DNA from: Candidatus Merdivivens pullistercoris
GTDB lineage: Bacteria; Bacteroidota; Bacteroidia; Bacteroidales; UBA932
NCBI GenBank assembly: GCA_017694935.1
Contig: JADIME010000076.1
Location: forward strand, 1-64,000
Reading direction: 5' to 3'
DNA length: 64,000 nucleotides
Shown: piece by piece, positions 39,599 to 48,322 of the stretch
Position numbering within the stretch: position 1 is the first letter of the stretch
How the letters are laid out: each line of letters begins with the position of its first letter
Translations under genes and position numbers: made by a program
Notes under the pieces: generated by a model
Told to the model about the DNA's origin: nothing
What the model saw: only the letters and a program-made list of their open reading frames with translations
Databases searched by the model: none

Positions 39599-40984
39599 TT
39601 ATCCATTTTCTTTTAATAGCCGGTGCATCATGGAAACAGCATATAGCGGGCAAATAACTACATGTCTGACGGCTCCTCCGGCTTCATTGTCGGTATAATT
39701 GAAATTGCCGAAGTTTTCCAATGAGCATCTTACGGCCTTATCGATGTTCTTTTCACGCATGAACATCCATAAGCTTTTCATGCCGCCTTGCGTGCCGGCC
39801 TTTATTTCTATCGGCAATATTTTCCCTCCGAATGCCGTTATGTAATCAATTTCGGCTTGCGAGTTTCTGGCCTGCCTTACCCAATAGAACAAATCATGCC
39901 TGTTGCCGGGATTTTGGCAGCGCAGCATTTCCAATCCGGCAATCTGCTCGGCAACCGCCCCTTTATTTACCAAGTCGGAGACATTTGCAGTCAATATGCG
40001 TGCTGTCGTTTCTGCCGTGTCCCCGATTGCCATGTTCAATAGTCTTAGTGTCAGTCCGGTATCCAAAAGCAGGATTTTCCTATAAGCGCTATTGGCCTCG
40101 CTGCCGAGCGGAAGCCCGTTGGCGTTAGTATGGGTTACGGGGATTAGTATTCCGGCCAGCACAAGCATTTCAACGGCTTTTTTAATGTCTTGGGTCTTAT
40201 GGCTTTCACTTACGTGGGAATATACGAATTTTTCCGTCATCTGAACCGCTGCGCTCCGCATGGTCATCCTCAGGAGCAACGGGTCTGTCCTGCCTTTGTA
40301 TTTTGAAAAATCGTCTTCATATCCAAGGATTATGTCATCCAGTACTTCCTGGCATTTTATGAAATCATGTGTCGTTACCCACCTGCTTACGACTTCAGGC
40401 ATGCCGCCGACAAGCATGTATATGCGTAGGAGACTGATTAGTTTTTCATGCAGGGGGCCGGGCAGAGGTCTGTGTGTCGTCGCGCTGTCGCGGGCTTGTA
40501 TAAGCGGCTGTTCCCCGTTTGCATTGAGAAATTCGTCAAATGTCATCGGATACATGAACATGGAATGGATGCGTCCTACACCGTACGTGGGCAATTCATT
40601 TAATGCAAACTCTAGAAGCGAACCGGCGGCGATTACATGCAGGCCCGGCATGTCTTCCTTAAAAAAGCGCAATGACATGATAGCTTCCGGACACGCCTGT
40701 ATTTCATCAAGAAACAGAAGCGTTTCGCCTTCAATTACCGATTTCCCGCACATCGCCGATATTTGAGGGATTATTTTTGTTATATCCAGATTCTTCCGGA
40801 ACAGGATCTTATATTCCGGCTGTTTTTCGAAATTTATTTCTATGTACTGCTTGAACTTTTCTCCCAGATGCCGTACGGCGCTTGATTTCCCTACCTGACG
40901 TGCCCCACGCAACAAAAGGGGTTTGTGCGCATTGTCCGATGCCCACTCGGATAGGTGTTTGTCGATGAGTCTTGCGTAATACAT
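39599..40984 (-). CDS. AAA ATP-binding protein with DUF4143-like C-terminal domain (paralogue B)
   Basis: P-loop LLRGARQVGKSSAVRHLG, LLFLDEIQACPEAI; C-terminal RNSQAEIDYITAFGGKILPIEIKAG. Start ATG 40984 (MYYARLID). Confidence 0.92.
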   Translation of the reverse strand: MYYARLIDKHLSEWASDNAHKPLLLRGARQVGKSSAVRHLGEKFKQYIEINFEKQPEYKILFRKNLDITKIIPQISAMCGKSVIEGETLLFLDEIQACPEAIMSLRFFKEDMPGLHVIAAGSLLEFALNELPTYGVGRIHSMFMYPMTFDEFLNANGEQPLIQARDSATTHRPLPGPLHEKLISLLRIYMLVGGMPEVVSRWVTTHDFIKCQEVLDDIILGYEDDFSKYKGRTDPLLLRMTMRSAAVQMTEKFVYSHVSESHKTQDIKKAVEMLVLAGILIPVTHTNANGLPLGSEANSAYRKILLLDTGLTLRLLNMAIGDTAETTARILTANVSDLVNKGAVAEQIAGLEMLRCQNPGNRHDLFYWVRQARNSQAEIDYITAFGGKILPIEIKAGTQGGMKSLWMFMREKNIDKAVRCSLENFGNFNYTDNEAGGAVRHVVICPLYAVSMMHRLLKENG

Positions 40985-41008
40985 TCTAACTATTTGATTT
41001 TTAAAATG

Positions 41009-41016
41009 CAAAAATA
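41009..41016 (-). promoter_or_regulatory. Putative -7 box TATTTTTG for DUF4143 paralogue B
   Basis: Minus-strand TATTTTTG, 25 nt from the ATG, the same distance as in paralogue A. Confidence 0.65.
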
Positions 41017-41029
41017 AATTTTAAAAATT

Positions 41030-41111
41030 ATCCAAACAAATAATAGGGTAAAAATCGAGAAAATCCAAAGAAATAATACGCTTTATTTAAATATTATCCA
41101 AAGAAAAACTA
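41030..41111 (-). repeat. 33-bp-period direct repeats upstream of DUF4143 paralogue B
   Basis: ATCCAAACAAATAATA 41030-41045, ATCCAAAGAAATAATA 41063-41078, ATCCAAAGAAAAACTA 41096-41111; period exactly 33 bp. Confidence 0.88.
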
Positions 41112-41162
41112 TCTTTGACCCTTGAAATGATGATTGGCAGGATTTGAAATCAGATTATTGTT

Positions 41163-42167
41163 ATGAAAAGCATTTTGGGGATGGGCAATGCCCTTACGGA
41201 CATATTGGCGGTATTGCCGGATGATGAGTTGTTGAAGAGATTCCATTTGCCCAAGGGAAGCATGCAGCATGTGGATCAGGCTACGGGAGACAAAATATGG
41301 CAGACTCTCCGGACTATGGGAGTGCAGTACGTGGCCGGAGGCTCGGCAGCCAATACTATTACCGGTACGTCCATATTCGGGATGCCTTCCGGGTTCATAG
41401 GGAAGGTCGGGGATGACGAGCTCGGGCATCTTTTCAAGTCGGATCAGGAGCAGTACGGCATTTCTTCCCGGCTTTTCATAGGAAAACATGCTTCCGGCAG
41501 GGCCATGGTATTCATTACCGCCCCCAATGCCGAGAGGACTTTTGCAGTGTACCTCGGAGCCGCGCTCGAACTGGTCCCCGAAGAACTGGACATAGATATG
41601 TTCAAAGGCTATGACTATTTCCATGTCGAAGGCTATCTGGTGCAGAATCAGTTCCTTATACGGCGGGCGGTAGAGCTTGCCAAGCAGGCGGGGCTTACTG
41701 TCTCCATAGACATGGCATCCTACAACGTGGTGGAGTCGAACAAGGCTTTCCTGCATGACATAGTGGACAATTACGTTGATATCATTTTTGCGAACGAGAC
41801 AGAAGCCAAGGCGTTTACCGGCCTTGATCCCAGGGATGCCCTCGACGAGATGGCCCGGTTCAGCGACATTGCCGTCGTAAAGGTCGGGAAAGACGGTTCA
41901 ATGGTCAGGAGCGGAGATGAATACCATTTCATAGAGGCATGGCCTGCAAACACGATAGATGCCACAGGGGCTGGGGATACGTACGCGGCCGGTTTCCTGT
42001 ATGCGCATTCACTCGGGCTGCCGCTCCGGGCATGCGGGGAAATAGGTTCCATCATAGCCGCCAAAGTGGTGGAAGTCGTGGGGACGAAGATAGACATACC
42101 CCGCTGGAAAGCGGCCAAGCAGGAAATCAGGGAGAAGATCGCGGAGTATGGGTGTCATCTCCGGTAA
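41163..42167 (+). CDS. PfkB-family carbohydrate/adenosine kinase
   Basis: GGSAANTITG, DATGAGDTYAAGFLYA; TATCTTTG at 41110-41117 upstream. Confidence 0.9.
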   Translation: MKSILGMGNALTDILAVLPDDELLKRFHLPKGSMQHVDQATGDKIWQTLRTMGVQYVAGGSAANTITGTSIFGMPSGFIGKVGDDELGHLFKSDQEQYGISSRLFIGKHASGRAMVFITAPNAERTFAVYLGAALELVPEELDIDMFKGYDYFHVEGYLVQNQFLIRRAVELAKQAGLTVSIDMASYNVVESNKAFLHDIVDNYVDIIFANETEAKAFTGLDPRDALDEMARFSDIAVVKVGKDGSMVRSGDEYHFIEAWPANTIDATGAGDTYAAGFLYAHSLGLPLRACGEIGSIIAAKVVEVVGTKIDIPRWKAAKQEIREKIAEYGCHLR

Positions 42168-42457
42168 ATCTCAATACCGACACTTTTGATATGCCTGATC
42201 AATGCCTCGTTTCTCAATGTATGGAATATGGAAATGTCAAACATGTAGGGGAGAAGCAGGTCATCGATTTCCATCAGTGTATGATTCAAGTCGTTTCGTG
42301 TAAGTGCATCTCCTACCAAAGCGATGTCTACATCTGAAAATGGTTTGAAATTGCCTTTTGCCCGCGAGCCGTAAAGTATTGCCTTCTCGATATGCTTGTT
42401 TGAGGCAAATACCGCGGTCAGTTTCTGTAATTCTATGTCAGTAAGTCCGTATGGCAT
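42155..42457 (-). CDS. Minimal nucleotidyltransferase (MntA-like)
   Basis: AILYGSRAKGNFKPFSDVDIALVG is the MNT GSRxxG..SDxD motif. Confidence 0.92.
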   Translation of the reverse strand: MPYGLTDIELQKLTAVFASNKHIEKAILYGSRAKGNFKPFSDVDIALVGDALTRNDLNHTLMEIDDLLLPYMFDISIFHTLRNEALIRHIKSVGIEIYRR

Positions 42458-42459
42458 GC

Positions 42460-42906
42460 TCAGAACAATTTTGGCTCCATGCTGGAAAGTCGTATCATCT
42501 TTTCTTCGAAAGACAGGAATAACGGATGGTATATATTGACTATGGCTTCATAGATTTCTTCGACGGTCTCGTCATCGTAGTTGTGTGAAGTCATGTTTCT
42601 GTCTTCTATTGACTCCATCCATCTTTTGTCTGTGATAAGTCCCATTTCGAATGCCTTGCGTATTGCATCCCGCGAGCCTCTTATGTCCGTGTATCCCTGA
42701 TATTCGGCATAGTCCTTCATTACTTTCCATGCCAATTCATGAGTATATTCGAACCGTTGAATCAGCCCTTCTTTCAATAAATCATCAATCTCTTCCTCGG
42801 ATCCCATCTGTCCGGCTACGATTCTTACCGCTTGTGTCAGCCTGTTCAAGGCCTTGCGGTAGTTATTGAGTCGTTGTATCCAGCGTATGTCCTTGTCCTC
42901 TGCCAT
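42460..42906 (-). CDS. HEPN-like nucleotidyltransferase substrate-binding (HI0074) family protein
   Basis: RFEYTHELAWKVMKDYAEYQG...RDAIRKAFEMGLI; RNMTSHNYDDETVEEIYEAI (Rx4-6H-like HEPN motif). Confidence 0.92.
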   Translation of the reverse strand: MAEDKDIRWIQRLNNYRKALNRLTQAVRIVAGQMGSEEEIDDLLKEGLIQRFEYTHELAWKVMKDYAEYQGYTDIRGSRDAIRKAFEMGLITDKRWMESIEDRNMTSHNYDDETVEEIYEAIVNIYHPLFLSFEEKMIRLSSMEPKLF

Positions 42907-42951
42907 GAATCCGTCCTGTCCAGAATAAAATGGTCAATAATCTTTGCTGCA

Positions 42952-42975
42952 TTCGGATATTCCGATATTCCGATA
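42952..42975 (-). promoter_or_regulatory. Putative HEPN-MNT operator: three tandem 8-mers
   Basis: TTCGGATA TTCCGATA TTCCGATA just downstream of minus-strand -7 TAACTTTG (42984-42991). Confidence 0.5.
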
Positions 42976-43010
42976 TGTTTCTGCAAAGTTAGAAAATAAA
43001 TCCAATCATC

Positions 43011-44333
43011 TTATTCCGCATACTCGAATCCCGTGACTTTCTCAAAGCCGCACCGGATGATGTTGTTTACTATATATACTCCGCCTTCCTGTTTCTTGGT
43101 CACGAATATGAGTACGTGGCTGTCTTCCGGATTACCGTTATAAAGCGATGATGCATCGAATGTCCATTCGAAGACTTGGGTTTCTTTTGCTCCTGCTGTC
43201 ACTTCATCGCCGGTAAATTCTGAGGTGTTGCTTACGGCGCGGAGTACATTGCGGTGTATGGATACATCTGCGCTATTTACTACATCGGATGTGTAGTTCG
43301 TTTGGGCAGATTCGATGTTGTTCTCGCAGAGCCACGCGGCGATACGGTATTCACCGTCATCTGCAATCTTCACTGTCGCCATTACTTTCATGTTTCCGTC
43401 GGCACCATCGCTAAAGTATGTTCCGCTGATTCCCGATGTGCATTCGTATTCGTCAAGACAACTTTCGAGTATGAGTTTGATGCGGTCGGCATTGGCTTCG
43501 ATGCTTGTCTGGCTGTATGTGCCTACTATTTTGGTCTTCCTGTCGAGGTTGAATGTCGTAAGTGGGAAGTTTGTCGATCCTGCACCGAACTGTACAAGCA
43601 GGGAGTTTACATACGGCAGGGACATGGAGTCGCCCTGATGTATTTCCACGGAATATCCGTTATCGTAACCCGTTTCTTCCAAATGATGGGCGGCGGCTTT
43701 CATGATTGCGCACCATCCGCACCACGTCCCGGTAAATTCGGTGATTAGCCCTCTCTGCCTGAAATTGAAATTGGCCGGCTCGCTATCCGTCGGAAGGACG
43801 ATTACATGTACACTGTTGGTCGATATGCCGCCGGCCGTCGCATAGAAAGTGTACACTCCGGCCTCTGTCGTCGTGAATGTGAATCCTTCCTGTGCCATAG
43901 GGTTCCCGTCTTCCGGAAGCAGGTACAGTGTGCTTTCACCGGTTATGTCCGTCCCGTTTCGGGTGACGGTGAACGTCGCCGTTTCTATCCCGTCGGGGGC
44001 TATGTTGTTTTTGTCCACAGAGAGGACTGCGCTTTCGTTTACCCTGACTTTGACATACTCCGACTGTGCATCGTTGTATGTCGCGAAAAATTCGTATTCT
44101 CCCGGAATCGAGGTGGAGAAAGTATTGTCAGCAAGTTCCTCATTGGTGGAACGAAGGAAGATCTGCGCCTCGCCTGTCACTTCTGTCTCTCCATAATGTA
44201 CTGCGAAAGTTACGGTTTCCGAGGCATTGACTTCCAATGCGCTGGGAGTCAGTGTAAGTTCTTCCGATGGTGTGCATGCCAATGCGAATGCGAAAATCGT
44301 CAGGGCAAGAAAATAAAAATACTTTTGTTTCAT
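43011..44333 (-). CDS. Lipoprotein with two Ig-like repeats and thioredoxin-fold (Omp28-like) domain, paralogue 1
   Basis: Lipobox ALAC; two Ig-like repeats; FTGTWCGWCAIMKAAAHHLE. Confidence 0.82.
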   Translation of the reverse strand: MKQKYFYFLALTIFAFALACTPSEELTLTPSALEVNASETVTFAVHYGETEVTGEAQIFLRSTNEELADNTFSTSIPGEYEFFATYNDAQSEYVKVRVNESAVLSVDKNNIAPDGIETATFTVTRNGTDITGESTLYLLPEDGNPMAQEGFTFTTTEAGVYTFYATAGGISTNSVHVIVLPTDSEPANFNFRQRGLITEFTGTWCGWCAIMKAAAHHLEETGYDNGYSVEIHQGDSMSLPYVNSLLVQFGAGSTNFPLTTFNLDRKTKIVGTYSQTSIEANADRIKLILESCLDEYECTSGISGTYFSDGADGNMKVMATVKIADDGEYRIAAWLCENNIESAQTNYTSDVVNSADVSIHRNVLRAVSNTSEFTGDEVTAGAKETQVFEWTFDASSLYNGNPEDSHVLIFVTKKQEGGVYIVNNIIRCGFEKVTGFEYAE

Positions 44334-44388
44334 CTTTGTTAAATAATCTTGGCGCAAAGATACGGTTTATTGCGCAATAGTTGCAGGG

Positions 44389-44715
44389 GTGTGTCGTAAA
44401 AATTTTATCTTTGCCCTCGGATATCAGGAGGATGCCGGATGTTACCGTATCGTTCCCGTGATGATTTCAGGCAGCGGCCACGTTTCGCCCCAACCTTACC
44501 TGATTGGAAAGCAGATGGAGGATTTTATGATTAAGTTCCGTAACGGCTACACGCTCGTAAACCTCAAAGGCTCTGACGATGCGAAAATAGTCTATTACAA
44601 GGCTTTGGAGACTTCACATGTCGATAAATGCCCGGAAACGTTCCAGAAACTAGTGGCGGCAGCGGAAAAGGCTTCTTTGGAACGTTACTTGACCATATTA
44701 GGGGAGCCTGTCTGA
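44389..44715 (+). pseudogene. Fic-family remnant lacking the HPFxxGNGR catalytic region
   Basis: QEDAGCYRIVPVMISGSGHVSPQPYLIGKQMEDFMIKF (pre-motif segment) joined directly to RNGYTLVNLKGSDDAKIVYYKALETSHV...SLERYLTIL (post-motif segment). Confidence 0.5.
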
Positions 44716-44723
44716 AGTCCTGG

Positions 44724-46472
44724 CTACAGATAGCACTCGAAGAGTTTGTTTATATTTTCCGCTGTAAAGTTGTACATATCGTCATCCCTCAGTTCCGGAT
44801 TGTCTAAAACGTATTTTTCAAGCGCCCATTTGATTTCGGCGAATGAAGTCGAGTTGAAAACGAAGTTCTCAATGGCCTCGGCTGGAAGGAATGCCACATC
44901 ATCGTCAGGGTAGTATTCAGGATGGCTGATAGTGCCTTTTGTGCTTTCCATCAGTTCATAGTAGTATCTTTGGTTCATGTCGTCGGACATGTCTATGAAA
45001 AGCGGAGTATAATCCATAAAGGTATCACCTATATGCGTATTCCATTTTTGGAAATTATATTGGTGATCGGGCGTAATCATATAGGTTTCAATGTAAACAG
45101 GTGGAGTAAATAATCCTGATAAATCAAATATAGTGTGTTCATTCAGTGAATGTAAAAATCCGAGTTCTTCGTACTCTTTATTTGTAAGGTGGTATTGTGT
45201 GAACCTTGCCCAACTTTCAATCACTCGATTTTGTGCTGTCTTATATTTGCTTTTACTGTTAGTGTAATGGGACGCATGTCCTAATTCATGGCAGGCCGTA
45301 CTGTATATGTTTGATGGTTCACGGTATTCTCCATTGCTTATCCCGTATATGGCTATATCTATACCTATACCTGCTCCGATTTGTCTAAAATATGAACCGT
45401 TTATGCCGCCATCTTTATGAAAGTATCCTATTTTTTCCTTTCTGGAATTTGCCGGCCTTGACAGTCCGTAAGTGTCCCCATTGTAATATCTGTATGCGGC
45501 CCTGTGTATTGCCGAATATCTAAGGCTTCTTGTCGTACCGTTTCCTATCGTAAGATTCCATTCGGTTTTTAGTTTAGGGCCGTTATAATATGCCTGTCCT
45601 ATACAGCCGTCCCGTATGTCCCATCTGTCTCCCTGCCAGACTATACTGTAATTTACAGCGTGGCTGAAGCTTTTCCCGCATTTGAAGTATCCGTCTTTGT
45701 CGGTTGTAGCCCACCTTGTCGTAAACCAGTAACGCATCCTTACTTGTACTCCTTCCAATGGTATGGTGTCTTCTACTATGTCATCGTAGGCCATGATTCT
45801 TCCGGAAGGGTACCATTGGCCGGATGTGGGTGAAACAGTGTCATCGAGATTTCCTGTAAGTCTTAATGATTCATTGACAAGCATTTCTATGACTGTCGAA
45901 GTGGACGGTTTGAATCCGGTGCCTGGCTTTTCGCCGGACACTGCGGCTTCTTCAGGGATGTAAAGGTTTTCCAATATTTCATACTCTATGGCCATATGTC
46001 CTCTGTATGGATCGAATTTGTCCGCTTCAATTGCCGCGTATTGGTAGGTTAGCGAGCTGTCCGGCAGTGACGGGTCGTGGTACGAGATGCCGTATTCCAG
46101 TATTTCGTAGTCGAGAGGGTATTCGTAAAGTATCCAGTCCGTGTGTGATTGAAGTATGTCAAGTTCTTCTTCGGACTTCGGCAGGAATCTTACGTAGTAG
46201 TGCGTGGTCTTGATTTCTCCCAGTGTGGACAACTGCGAAAGTTTATTCTTGTCTTTCAGCAGGCTGTTATATGCTTTTTGCATATTGCTGACAGAGAAAG
46301 GGTTGTCCAATTTCTCGCCCAAAACTATTTCGCCTTCTGTCATGGTAACTGAGTCGGGCGATTTGGTCGTGTTTTCGTTTTCTCCTTTTAAAAACGGGGT
46401 CGTATCTTCTTTAGAACAGGAAAATAAACAGCAAAATGCCAAGAGTAACCAGGCCAGATAAAAATTTCTCAT
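44724..46472 (-). CDS. Lipoprotein, putative zinc metalloprotease
   Basis: Lipobox CLFSC; STACHELGHASHYTN (HExxH). Start at MRNFYLAW. Confidence 0.78.
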   Translation of the reverse strand: MRNFYLAWLLLAFCCLFSCSKEDTTPFLKGENENTTKSPDSVTMTEGEIVLGEKLDNPFSVSNMQKAYNSLLKDKNKLSQLSTLGEIKTTHYYVRFLPKSEEELDILQSHTDWILYEYPLDYEILEYGISYHDPSLPDSSLTYQYAAIEADKFDPYRGHMAIEYEILENLYIPEEAAVSGEKPGTGFKPSTSTVIEMLVNESLRLTGNLDDTVSPTSGQWYPSGRIMAYDDIVEDTIPLEGVQVRMRYWFTTRWATTDKDGYFKCGKSFSHAVNYSIVWQGDRWDIRDGCIGQAYYNGPKLKTEWNLTIGNGTTRSLRYSAIHRAAYRYYNGDTYGLSRPANSRKEKIGYFHKDGGINGSYFRQIGAGIGIDIAIYGISNGEYREPSNIYSTACHELGHASHYTNSKSKYKTAQNRVIESWARFTQYHLTNKEYEELGFLHSLNEHTIFDLSGLFTPPVYIETYMITPDHQYNFQKWNTHIGDTFMDYTPLFIDMSDDMNQRYYYELMESTKGTISHPEYYPDDDVAFLPAEAIENFVFNSTSFAEIKWALEKYVLDNPELRDDDMYNFTAENINKLFECYL

Positions 46473-46527
46473 AATATTAAATTTAAAACTTTCAGCAAAG
46501 ATATGTTTTTTCATTGAAACCTTATAC

Positions 46528-46697
46528 GATTCTCCGCAAAATTACCCCTATGAAGATGAAAGCAGTAATTGCACGGACAGTATATCCCTCCTACCGCTTC
46601 GCGGCAGGCACCACCCGTTCACGAGGCCACGGGCGGCCACGCTGTCCGTGGCAATTACTGCATACACAATCATATGGGGGTAATTTTGCGGAGAATC
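46528..46697 (+). repeat. Palindromic element copy B
   Basis: Perfect 21-bp TIRs GATTCTCCGCAAAATTACCCC (46528-46548)/GGGGTAATTTTGCGGAGAATC (46677-46697); core 46611-46642 identical to copy A. Confidence 0.9.
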
Positions 46698-46752
46698 ATA
46701 AAACCTTAAATCGTTTTCTCCCAATTTTGGCATTCAATCAAATAAAAACAAC

Positions 46753-46781
46753 AGAGGAGAATCATAAACGTTCCCCTCTGC
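46753..46781 (-). terminator. Hairpin downstream of Ig-like/thioredoxin-fold paralogue 2
   Basis: CAGAGG...CCTCTG imperfect hairpin followed on the minus strand by TTGTTTTTATT. Confidence 0.5.
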
Positions 46782-46817
46782 CGTGTGTTTTAAACTGTTT
46801 CTTAAAGTGTCGCGCTT

Positions 46818-48152
46818 TTATTCAGCGTAGTCGAATGCTGTTGTTTCTCCAAAGTCGCAACGGATTACGTTATTCACTATGAAATCACCGTTTTCTTCTT
46901 GTTTGGTGATTAAAACCAGAACATGTGCATTCGCGGTATCTTTGTTTTTCAGTGCGCTTGTCTGGAATTCCCATTCAAAACGTTGTGTGGAGTTCGCACC
47001 TGAAAACATCGGTTCACCGGTTAAATCTTGGATATAGCTTACAGCCCTGAGTACATTAATGTGATTGCTGAGATTCCACTGTGGATCTCCGGTTAAATCG
47101 TTTTGATTTTCTTGAATATTGTTTTCAAGTAGCCAGCAGCTGGCTTTGTACTCGCCTGCTTCGGTGATAGCTATGTCGGCTGTTACTTTCATATTCCCGC
47201 CAGCCTCGCCAAAAGTCACATTTGCTCCTGATGTACAAGGGTAATCACTGTTCGCCTGATCTGTAAGATCGCGGATAAGTTTCGCGCTTGCAGGCACAGA
47301 ACCGCCATGTCCTTCTTGCCTTGGTGTATCCGCAAAATTGAATGTTACCATTGGGATGCCGAAACTCAGTGAACCTACAGCTAATGTAGCTAATGGGCTG
47401 AGAATGGAGTTTACGGCCATACCATCGCCGGAATGGCATTCTGCAACGTACCCATCATCCCATCCTTCCTGTTCGAGGGACTTGATGCCGGCTTTCATGA
47501 TTGAGCAAGGCCCGCACCATGTAGCTGTAAATTCAAGTACAAGAGATCTTTTCCTGAAATCCCAGTTAGACGGTTTTTCTGCTTCTGACACAAGTATTGA
47601 GATTCTGTTTGAAGAAATAGTACCTTTTGTCGCATAAAAGTTATAGATTCCAGGTTCTGTACTTGAAAAAGTGAAACCTTCCTGAGGGATAGGTTCGCCG
47701 TCTTCTGGGATTAAGTACAATGTACTTTCATTTGTAACGTCTACGCCTTCTTGAGTCAATGTGAATGTCACTACTGAGCTTTCGTAAGAATAAATGGTAC
47801 TTACGTCTGCGGTGAGTTCTGCATTACCAGATTTTGCGGTCACTTTTACATAGTCCGACGAAATGTTATTATATGTAGCGTAAAACTCATAGTCTCCAGG
47901 GATAGTTGTAGAGAAGTTCTTGTTTATCAGTTCACTGTTGTCTGAAGCAAGGAATATCCGCGATTCGGCTGTCACGTCTTCTTCTCCATAGAGGACAGTG
48001 AATGTCGTAATATCTTCACCTGTAGCATCAATGCTTTCAGGTGTGGCAACGAGGACGGGTTTTTCCGTGTTAGAGGTTCCCGTCGGTTCGCAAGAGGCGG
48101 CAAATGCCATCACAAGCGCCCCCCCCAATAATAAATTTACAAATCTTTTCAT
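46818..48152 (-). CDS. Lipoprotein with two Ig-like repeats and thioredoxin-fold domain, paralogue 2
   Basis: MKRFVNLLLGGALVMAFAASCEP; FTATWCGPCSIMKAGIKSLEQEGWDDGY. Confidence 0.87.
   Translation of the reverse strand: MKRFVNLLLGGALVMAFAASCEPTGTSNTEKPVLVATPESIDATGEDITTFTVLYGEEDVTAESRIFLASDNSELINKNFSTTIPGDYEFYATYNNISSDYVKVTAKSGNAELTADVSTIYSYESSVVTFTLTQEGVDVTNESTLYLIPEDGEPIPQEGFTFSSTEPGIYNFYATKGTISSNRISILVSEAEKPSNWDFRKRSLVLEFTATWCGPCSIMKAGIKSLEQEGWDDGYVAECHSGDGMAVNSILSPLATLAVGSLSFGIPMVTFNFADTPRQEGHGGSVPASAKLIRDLTDQANSDYPCTSGANVTFGEAGGNMKVTADIAITEAGEYKASCWLLENNIQENQNDLTGDPQWNLSNHINVLRAVSYIQDLTGEPMFSGANSTQRFEWEFQTSALKNKDTANAHVLVLITKQEENGDFIVNNVIRCDFGETTAFDYAE
48119..48126 (-). repeat. G8 homopolymer (C8 on plus) in the signal-peptide codons of paralogue 2
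   Basis: Minus strand ...TTATTGGGGGGGGCGCTTGTG; paralogue 3 has TTATTGGCGGGGGTACTC at the same site. Confidence 0.9.
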
Positions 48153-48258
48153 AATCTTTGTTGTTTGAATTTGTTATTAATCAGTCAGCTTTTGATTTTG
48201 TAAAGTTCAATGTCGGTTTACATCCGTTATAATGCGATGCGAAGTTAGTTGTTTTAAC

Positions 48259-48287
48259 AAAAAAGGCCAACAAATGTCGGCCTTTTT
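48259..48287 (-). terminator. Terminator downstream of paralogue 3
   Basis: AAAAAAGGCC...GGCCTTTTT hairpin. Confidence 0.75.
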
Positions 48288-48322
48288 CGTCTTATCATGA
48301 ATAAATAAAATATTCTTTTGGT

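Noticed and set aside
41030-41111. 33-bp-period repeats as a CRISPR array
   Set aside because: Repeats are only 16 bp, spacers 17 bp, three units, promoter-located and no cas genes nearby.
42155-42167. Convergent overlap of the PfkB kinase and MNT genes as a regulatory feature
   Set aside because: 13-nt tail overlap is common in compact genomes and gives no further signal.
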